Origin: MED-G105 sp050331095 | GTDB taxonomy: Bacteria; Pseudomonadota; Alphaproteobacteria; Caulobacterales; Parvularculaceae | Direction: 5' to 3' | DNA length: 27,376 bases | Assembly: GCA_050331095.1 (NCBI GenBank) | Contig: JBHJHE010000050.1 | Span: 1-27,376 of the forward strand | Part shown: one piece after another, positions 22,929 through 27,376 of the stretch | Layout of the letters: the number at the start of each line of letters is the position of its first letter | Position numbering within the stretch: the stretch's first letter is position 1 | Notes under the pieces: model-generated | Databases searched by the model: none | The model's input: only the letters and a program-made list of their open reading frames with translations | What the model was told of the DNA's origin: nothing | Made by a program: the position numbers and the translations under genes

Positions 22929-24890
22929 TCACGCCGAGCGTTTCGCGGCGCCGGGTCCCGCCCCGCCGGCCCATTTGTCGAGCATGTGCTGCAGGTCTTC
23001 CGGTTCGAAGGGCTTGGAGAGGAAGTCGTTCATCCCGGCGTCGAGGCATTTCTTCCGGTCCGACGCCATCGCGTTCGCCGTCAGCGCGACGATCGGCGCC
23101 TCGGCGGCGGCGCCCTTGAGCGCGCGGATGCGTTGCGCCGCCTCGAGGCCGTTCATGCCCGGCATGTGCATGTCCATGAAAATTATGTCGTGGCGACCCT
23201 CGCCGGCGAGCGCGACGGCCTCGGCGCCTTCGACCGCGACGTCGACGACGCAGCCCGCGCGCTTTAGAAGCGCCGTCGCCAAGAGCGCGTTGATTTTGTT
23301 GTCCTCGACGAGAAGCACGCGCTTGGCGGCCGCCGGCGGGGCGGTCTTCGCGTCGTCCTGCGGAGCGCCGGCCTTTGCGGCCGGTTGGGCGCGTCGCGCC
23401 GCGACGGCCTCGAACGCGGCGCCGTCGGACCGCTTCTCCGCGAGTTCGCGCGCCAGCGTCGCGAACCGGCTCGGCATGACGAGGAAGCCGCCGCACCCTT
23501 GCGCGCGAAAATCGTCGAACGCGGGCCGCGACGCCTCCGCCAGAAGAACGAACGCGCGGCGGGCGGCCGATGGCGGCGGGACGTCCCGCACGGCGTCGTC
23601 GCAAAGAAAGAGCGCTTCGGGAAACTCGGCCGCCGCCGCTTCGGCGCGCCGGGCGTCGCGGACGAGCACGACGCGCGCGACCCCCGCCGCCTCGAGATTG
23701 AGGCGCAGGGCGCGGGCGAGCGCGGGGTTGCGGCAGGCCGCGACGACATGGGCGCCGCGCAGGGGATCGCTTGCGCCGGGCTCGACGGTCGCCGGCGCGA
23801 CCGCGCCCTTCGCTTGGCTTGCGGGGGCGGCGCTCGCTGCGGCGAGCTTGCAGGTGAAGGTGAAGACGCTGCCTTCGCCCGGCGCGCTTTCAAGATCGAC
23901 GCCGCCGCCCATGGCCGCGGCGAGGCGTTGCGAAATCGCGAGCCGGAGCCCGGTGCTCTCCGGCGCGCCGACCTGGGCGCCGACCTGGGCGAACTCGCGG
24001 AAAATCGCGCGCTGCTCGGCGGGCTCGATGCCGCCGCCCGTATCGCGCACGTCGATCGCCAGTTCGATCTCGTCGCCGACGACCGCCTCGGCGCGCGCTT
24101 CGATCAGGACGCCGCCCTCGTCGGTGAACTTCACGCCGTTGCCGACAAGGTTGAGGAGCACCTGACGGATGCGCGCCTCGTCCCCGACGAGCCGGCTGGG
24201 CAACGCCGGATCGACGTAGGTGGCGAGCTCGATCTGTTTCTCCGCGGCGCGCGGCGCGAGAAGCTCCGCCACCGACTGCACGAGCGCGGGGAGGTCGAAC
24301 GGCTCGCTGGCGAGCTCGAACTTCTCCGCGTTGAGTTTCGAATAGTCGAGAACGTCGTTGATCAGCGCCAGGAGCGCCGAGCCGGAATCGCGGATGGCGT
24401 CGACGTAGGTGCGCTGGTTCGCCGTCAGCTCCGTCGCGGCGAGGAGCTTCGTCATGCCGAGGACGCCGTTGAGCGGCGTGCGCATTTCGTGGCTCATAAT
24501 GGCGACGAAACGCTCCTCCATCGCGAGAGCGTCGAGGTCAGGATTGTAGGACGCGTGCGGAGGTTGTCCGCGCCTGTCCACGGCGCGCCGGCCGACATAG
24601 GCGCGCCCCGCGCCCTCGATCGGTTCGATCGTCCAGTTGATGACGCAAGGCCCGTCGACGCTCGTCGCCGCGGTGCGGAACGAGCGCTGGCCGTTGGCGT
24701 CGGCGCGGGCGCGCTCGCGGTCCACCGGCGCGAACTTCTGGCCGCGCCAGCGGTCCGGCGCGGCGCCGAACGCATCGGCGAAGGCGCGGTTAACGTATTT
24801 GATCACGTCGTTCGCGTCGCACACGACGACGAACGCTGCGATGTCGTTAAGCCCGTCCGCCGTCATCGGTCCCCCGCGCCCGCGCGCCAT
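22929..24890 (-). CDS. Soluble hybrid sensor histidine kinase (PAS-HisKA-HATPase-pseudoREC-REC)
   Basis: A 653-residue protein with no membrane helix. A PAS domain (about 12-105; VVVCDANDVIKYVNRAFADA) leads to HisKA with phospho-acceptor His134 in MSHEMRTPLNGVLG, then HATPase_c: N box LLNLVGNGVKFT, G1 DTGGGI, F box FREF, G2 STGLRLAIS. Residues 378-485 form a REC-like fold lacking the acidic pair, Thr and Lys. A true receiver (524-640) has VEDN, Asp573 in FMDMHMPGMNG, Thr604 and Lys626. The order PAS-kinase-pseudoREC-REC resembles Caulobacter ShkA. The usual GLGLA reads GLRLA. The start could be 24866 (GGGGGA upstream) instead of 24890 (GAGG). It lies 70 bases after yifB. Confidence 0.9.
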   Translation of the reverse strand: MARGRGGPMTADGLNDIAAFVVVCDANDVIKYVNRAFADAFGAAPDRWRGQKFAPVDRERARADANGQRSFRTAATSVDGPCVINWTIEPIEGAGRAYVGRRAVDRRGQPPHASYNPDLDALAMEERFVAIMSHEMRTPLNGVLGMTKLLAATELTANQRTYVDAIRDSGSALLALINDVLDYSKLNAEKFELASEPFDLPALVQSVAELLAPRAAEKQIELATYVDPALPSRLVGDEARIRQVLLNLVGNGVKFTDEGGVLIEARAEAVVGDEIELAIDVRDTGGGIEPAEQRAIFREFAQVGAQVGAPESTGLRLAISQRLAAAMGGGVDLESAPGEGSVFTFTCKLAAASAAPASQAKGAVAPATVEPGASDPLRGAHVVAACRNPALARALRLNLEAAGVARVVLVRDARRAEAAAAEFPEALFLCDDAVRDVPPPSAARRAFVLLAEASRPAFDDFRAQGCGGFLVMPSRFATLARELAEKRSDGAAFEAVAARRAQPAAKAGAPQDDAKTAPPAAAKRVLLVEDNKINALLATALLKRAGCVVDVAVEGAEAVALAGEGRHDIIFMDMHMPGMNGLEAAQRIRALKGAAAEAPIVALTANAMASDRKKCLDAGMNDFLSKPFEPEDLQHMLDKWAGGAGPGAAKRSA

Positions 24891-24960
24891 TGGCCGCGCC
24901 TCTGGAAAATCGCCCGCAATCTGGGCGCGCCCGCCTTAAAAATTTGGTTAGACGCAGGGG

Positions 24961-26529
24961 TTAACGCGGCGTGGAAAATCGTTCGCGCGCCGGCGGCGCG
25001 CGCAGGGCGGCATGCTCGGAGACGACGCCGGGGCCGGCCGGTCCGCGCCGGCGATAGCTGACCGCCTCGGCGACGTGCCGGCGCCGGACGCCGTCGAGGC
25101 CTTCCAGATCGGCGAGCGTGCGGGCGAGGCGTAAAATCCGGCAATAACCGCGCGCTGAAAACCCTAACGTTTCGCTCGCTCGGGCGAGCAGCGCGGCTCC
25201 GTCGGCGTCGGGGGCGGCGGCCTTCTGCAGCATCGCGTCGGAAAGGGCGGCGTTCAGGACCCCGCCGCGCGCCGCCTGCGCGTCGCGCGCCGCCGCCACG
25301 CGCGCGGCGACCGCCGCGCTCGGTTCGCCGTCGGCGGGGGCGTAAAGCGCGGCGGGCGCGACGGGCGCGAGTTCGATCGTCAAATCCATCCGATCAAGGA
25401 ACGGGCCCGACAGCCGCGCCTGGTAGGCGGCCTCGCAGTTCTTGCCGCGACCGCAGTTCGGCGCGCGGGCGCGGCCCTCGCCGCACCGGCAAGGGTTCAT
25501 GGCGGCGACGAGCTGAAAGCGCGCCGGATAGCGCACGTGGGCGTTCGCCCGCGCGACGACGACGTCGCCGGTCTCGAGCGGCTGCCGGAGACTGTCGAGC
25601 GCCTGCGGGGAGAACTCCGGCAGCTCGTCGAGAAAGAGAACGCCGTGGTGCGCCAGAGACGCTTCGCCCGGCGCGGCGCGCGCCCCGCCGCCGACGAGGG
25701 CGGCCATTGAGGCGGAGTGGTGCGGCGCGCGAAACGGCCGCGCGCGGGTGACGCGTCCGTTCTCCATCAGCCCTGCGATCGACTGGATCATCGAAACGTC
25801 GAGCGTTTCCGCCGCCGTGAGCGGCGGCAGAACGCCCGGCAGGCGTTGCGCAAGCATCGACTTGCCGGCGCCCGGCGGGCCGACCATGAGCAGGTTGTGG
25901 CCGCCCGCCGCCGCCGCCTCGAGGGCGCGTTTGGCGCCCTCCTGGCCTTTCACGTCGCGCAGGTCGGCCGACATGGCCGCCGGCGCCACCGGTCCCGGCT
26001 CCGGCGGGCGCACGATCTGGGTTCCCTTCAGGTGGTTCAGGAGCTGCACCAGCCCGCCGGGCGCGATCACGTCGACGTCCTCGCCGGCCCAGGCGGCCTC
26101 CGCGCCGTTCGCTGCTGGGCATATGAGGCCAAGGCCGCGCGCGCCGGCGGCGACGGCGGCGGGCAGCGCGCCGGCGACCGGCGCGATCGACCCGTCGAGG
26201 CCCAGCTCGCCGACGACCGCGTAGCCGTCGGCTGCGCCGCCCGGGGCGGCCCCCATCTCGATCAGAACGCCGAGCGCGATCGCAAGATCGAAATGACCGC
26301 CTTCCTTGCGCAGATCGGCGGGCGCCAGGTTCACGGTCACCCGCTTCGGCGGCAGGCCGAGCCCGATCGCGCACAAAGCTGACTGCACGCGCTCGCGCGC
26401 TTCGCTCACCGCCTTGTCGGGCAGGCCGACGATGGCGAAATGGTTCGCGCCGCCCGCGATCTGCACTTGAACGCGCACGTCTCGCGCGTCGACGCCCTGG
26501 AAGGCGAACGTCGTCAGTTGCGCCACCAT
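24961..26529 (-). CDS. comM: ComM/YifB family Mg-chelatase-like AAA+ ATPase
   Basis: A 522-residue protein. The N-terminal Lon-protease-like domain (1-175) has GLPDKAVSEARERVQSAL and the block RVTVNLAPADLRKEG. The AAA+ module carries Walker A GPPGAGKS (217-224), Walker B VLFLDE (297-302) and FRAPHHSAS (266-274). A four-Cys cluster follows (347, 349, 359, 365; NPCRCG, then NCGRGKNC), and the C-terminus is a Mg-chelatase-type domain. ComM is a hexameric helicase that drives branch migration during natural transformation; YifB homologues are widespread. The ATG at 26529 gives the standard MVAQLTTFAFQG start with AAAGGA upstream. A LexA box and -10 lie 40-65 bases upstream. Confidence 0.92.
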   Translation of the reverse strand: MVAQLTTFAFQGVDARDVRVQVQIAGGANHFAIVGLPDKAVSEARERVQSALCAIGLGLPPKRVTVNLAPADLRKEGGHFDLAIALGVLIEMGAAPGGAADGYAVVGELGLDGSIAPVAGALPAAVAAGARGLGLICPAANGAEAAWAGEDVDVIAPGGLVQLLNHLKGTQIVRPPEPGPVAPAAMSADLRDVKGQEGAKRALEAAAAGGHNLLMVGPPGAGKSMLAQRLPGVLPPLTAAETLDVSMIQSIAGLMENGRVTRARPFRAPHHSASMAALVGGGARAAPGEASLAHHGVLFLDELPEFSPQALDSLRQPLETGDVVVARANAHVRYPARFQLVAAMNPCRCGEGRARAPNCGRGKNCEAAYQARLSGPFLDRMDLTIELAPVAPAALYAPADGEPSAAVAARVAAARDAQAARGGVLNAALSDAMLQKAAAPDADGAALLARASETLGFSARGYCRILRLARTLADLEGLDGVRRRHVAEAVSYRRRGPAGPGVVSEHAALRAPPARERFSTPR

Positions 26530-26569
26530 CCCCGCGATCCTTTCGAATTCGGCGATTGCAACCTCGTCG

Positions 26570-26592
26570 ATTATCTGGAACAATACAAGAAC
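26570..26592 (-). promoter_or_regulatory. LexA (SOS) box overlapping the comM/yifB promoter
   Basis: GAACAATACAAGAAC (26578-26592, plus strand) is an exact GAAC-N7-GAAC direct repeat, the alphaproteobacterial LexA operator (GTTC-N7-GTTC on the other strand). On the minus strand it is followed three bases later by GATAAT (26570-26575), a good -10, so the box would cover the -35/spacer of the comM/yifB promoter. It may also affect the divergent TIR-like gene. The motif is exact; regulation is inference. Confidence 0.6.
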
Positions 26593-26641
26593 AAAATTCG
26601 ACCGACTTCCCGCGATCGTGCTCCAGGCGGTTGCGCGATCG

Positions 26642-26668
26642 GGGCGAACGACGGCATTTTCGTCGCCC
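26642..26668 (+). other. Stem-loop in the leader of the TIR-like gene
   Basis: GGGCGA (26642-26647) pairs with TCGCCC (26663-26668), and an inner CGA/TCG pairing extends the stem past a bulged A. A second small hairpin, GCCG-TT-CGGC, follows at 26672-26681. Both lie before the GGAGG ribosome site of the gene at 26705. Confidence 0.3.
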
Positions 26669-26704
26669 AAAGCCGTTCGGCGAAGCGCGCGTTTTGGAGG
26701 CGCA

Positions 26705-27376
26705 ATGAGCAAAGTCCGTCTACTGTTCGCCGCCGACGCTTCGGCGCTCGGAGAGCGGATTGCGCTGGCGCTCGCCGCTGACGGGTGGGCGCTCGCGTTC
26801 GGCGCCCATGACGCGGACGACCGCGATCCACGACCGGTCTCGGCGACGCTGGCGATCTGGTCGCCCGGCCTCGCCTCGGCGCGCGCGTTTCTGGGCGCCG
26901 CGCAGCGCGCGCTCGTCGATGGCACTCTGACGCCGGTGACGGAAGGGCCGCCGCCGCCGCGCGGGTTCGAAGCGTTGGCGCCCATGCGCCTGTCGGGCTG
27001 GGACGGCGGGCGGGACGTTCCGCGTTGGCGCTTCGTGCTCGACGAACTGCGCCGAGCCGCAGCGAGAGACTCGCGAACCGCGAAACGGGCCGCATCGACG
27101 CTGGCCGAACCGGCCGGCGCGACCGCCGCCGCCGAGGCGCGCGTCGCCGACCTCGCCGCCGCGCCGGTCTCTGCGGAGGCGGACGTCGCCTACCGAGCGG
27201 GGCGCGACGTCGGCCGCGTTGAAGCCGGAGACGACGCCGGCGTCGGCGCGTCGCCGTCGCCGTCGCCGTCGAGCTCGACGGAGCCGGACGCCGGGGCGCC
27301 GCCAGCCCCTCGACCGCCGCAACCGCCAGCGTTGTCGTCGCCGCGGTCGCGCCGCCCGCTTGCGCCGGCCGGGGCC
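26705..27376 (+). CDS. Protein with degenerate TIR-like N-terminus (C-terminus cut by window edge)
   Basis: The gene starts at the ATG at 26705 with a strong GGAGG six bases upstream and runs off the right edge after 224 codons without a stop. Residues 3-117 align by eye with the TIR domain of the other TIR protein in this window: VRLLFAADASALGERIALAL against VFITFAAEDRGKAQAIARAI, and LAIWSPGLASARAFLGAAQR against IALWSAHAAATDWVLKEAEA. The end of the domain carries FEALAPMRLSGWDGG against YELREWSGD. The position of the NADase Glu is Ala65 here, and the BB loop is short. Residues 120-224 are Ala/Pro-rich, with a (Ser-Pro)n stretch encoded by a TCGCCG repeat at 27251-27271. The TIR assignment is inference. 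The gene diverges from comM/yifB. Confidence 0.6.
   Translation, partial: MSKVRLLFAADASALGERIALALAADGWALAFGAHDADDRDPRPVSATLAIWSPGLASARAFLGAAQRALVDGTLTPVTEGPPPPRGFEALAPMRLSGWDGGRDVPRWRFVLDELRRAAARDSRTAKRAASTLAEPAGATAAAEARVADLAAAPVSAEADVAYRAGRDVGRVEAGDDAGVGASPSPSPSSSTEPDAGAPPAPRPPQPPALSSPRSRRPLAPAGA

Noticed and set aside
24950..24970. TTAG...TTAAC near the comM/yifB stop as a CtrA site
   Set aside because: The half-sites are nine bases apart instead of seven and the first is mismatched.
23385..25061. A 558-codon plus-strand open frame
   Set aside because: Antisense to the hybrid kinase, which has complete catalytic motifs; composition is typical of a shadow frame.
27251..27271. TCGCCG hexamer repeat as a regulatory or mobile repeat
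   Set aside because: It encodes an in-frame Ser-Pro linker and needs no other explanation.
1..27376. CRISPR arrays, tRNA or rRNA genes, insertion sequences, attachment sites
   Set aside because: I saw no regularly spaced repeats, transposase motifs, terminal inverted repeats or RNA-gene signatures. A tRNAscan-SE/Infernal run would settle RNA genes.

Overview
The window is chromosomal DNA from a very GC-rich alphaproteobacterium. Evidence for this is the hemD-mic60-hemY cluster (bacterial Mic60/mitofilin beside a HemY-like TPR protein), the fabA-fabB-fabI gene order, a perfect CtrA box (TTAA-N7-TTAAC) and a perfect alphaproteobacterial LexA box (GAAC-N7-GAAC). A marine or aquatic lineage near Parvularculales, Hyphomonadales or Caulobacterales is plausible, but I cannot place it further from sequence alone. 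I see no tRNA, rRNA, IS element, phage gene or CRISPR array. The region reads as core genome with a few lineage-specific genes. No gene-free stretch exceeds 300 bases; the longest are 15027-15272 and 3896-4112, and both look like promoter regions.

Layout. 1-679 (-): N-terminal half of a polytopic O-antigen ligase/polymerase-like protein, cut by the window edge. 793-4895 (-): hemY-like TPR protein, mic60 and hemD, transcribed hemD to mic60 to hemY. 5025-7141 (+): tsaD and gpsA, overlapping by 4 bases. 7160-7549 (-): small membrane-anchored cysteine protein. 7628-11334 (-): rlmN, then a membrane TIR-domain protein, then argG, whose start overlaps the TIR stop. 11431-13354 (+): dut, a MoeB/ThiF-type E1-like enzyme and a YceI lipoprotein. 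13381-15026 (-): a D-2-hydroxyacid dehydrogenase and a secreted DUF2141 protein. 15273-18797 (+): an SH3-like secreted protein behind a CtrA box, then fabA, fabB, a 66-residue membrane protein and fabI (anaerobic-type unsaturated fatty acid synthesis). 18944-20858 (-): PfkB/adenosine-type kinase and a membrane-anchored alpha/beta hydrolase. 20993-21460 (+): lipoprotein. 21457-26529 (-): a ComM/YifB AAA ATPase, a soluble hybrid histidine kinase and an AmpG-like permease, in that transcription order. 26705-27376 (+): a gene running off the end whose N-terminus looks like a degenerate TIR fold.

Most genes are housekeeping: tRNA t6A modification, haem precursor, arginine, phospholipid precursor and fatty acid synthesis, dUTP sanitation and muropeptide recycling. 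The points that stand out are: (1) a TIR protein with a transmembrane segment, a periplasmic beta-rich domain and a 15-bp in-frame repeat tail, apparently translationally coupled to argG; (2) a second TIR-like protein lacking the catalytic Glu, divergent from comM/yifB across a LexA box; (3) CtrA or CtrA-like boxes at an SH3 gene and at mic60; (4) three enzymes with changes at normally conserved residues (the dehydrogenase Glu, the E1-like Lys, and a kinase G-box Gly plus pseudo-receiver).
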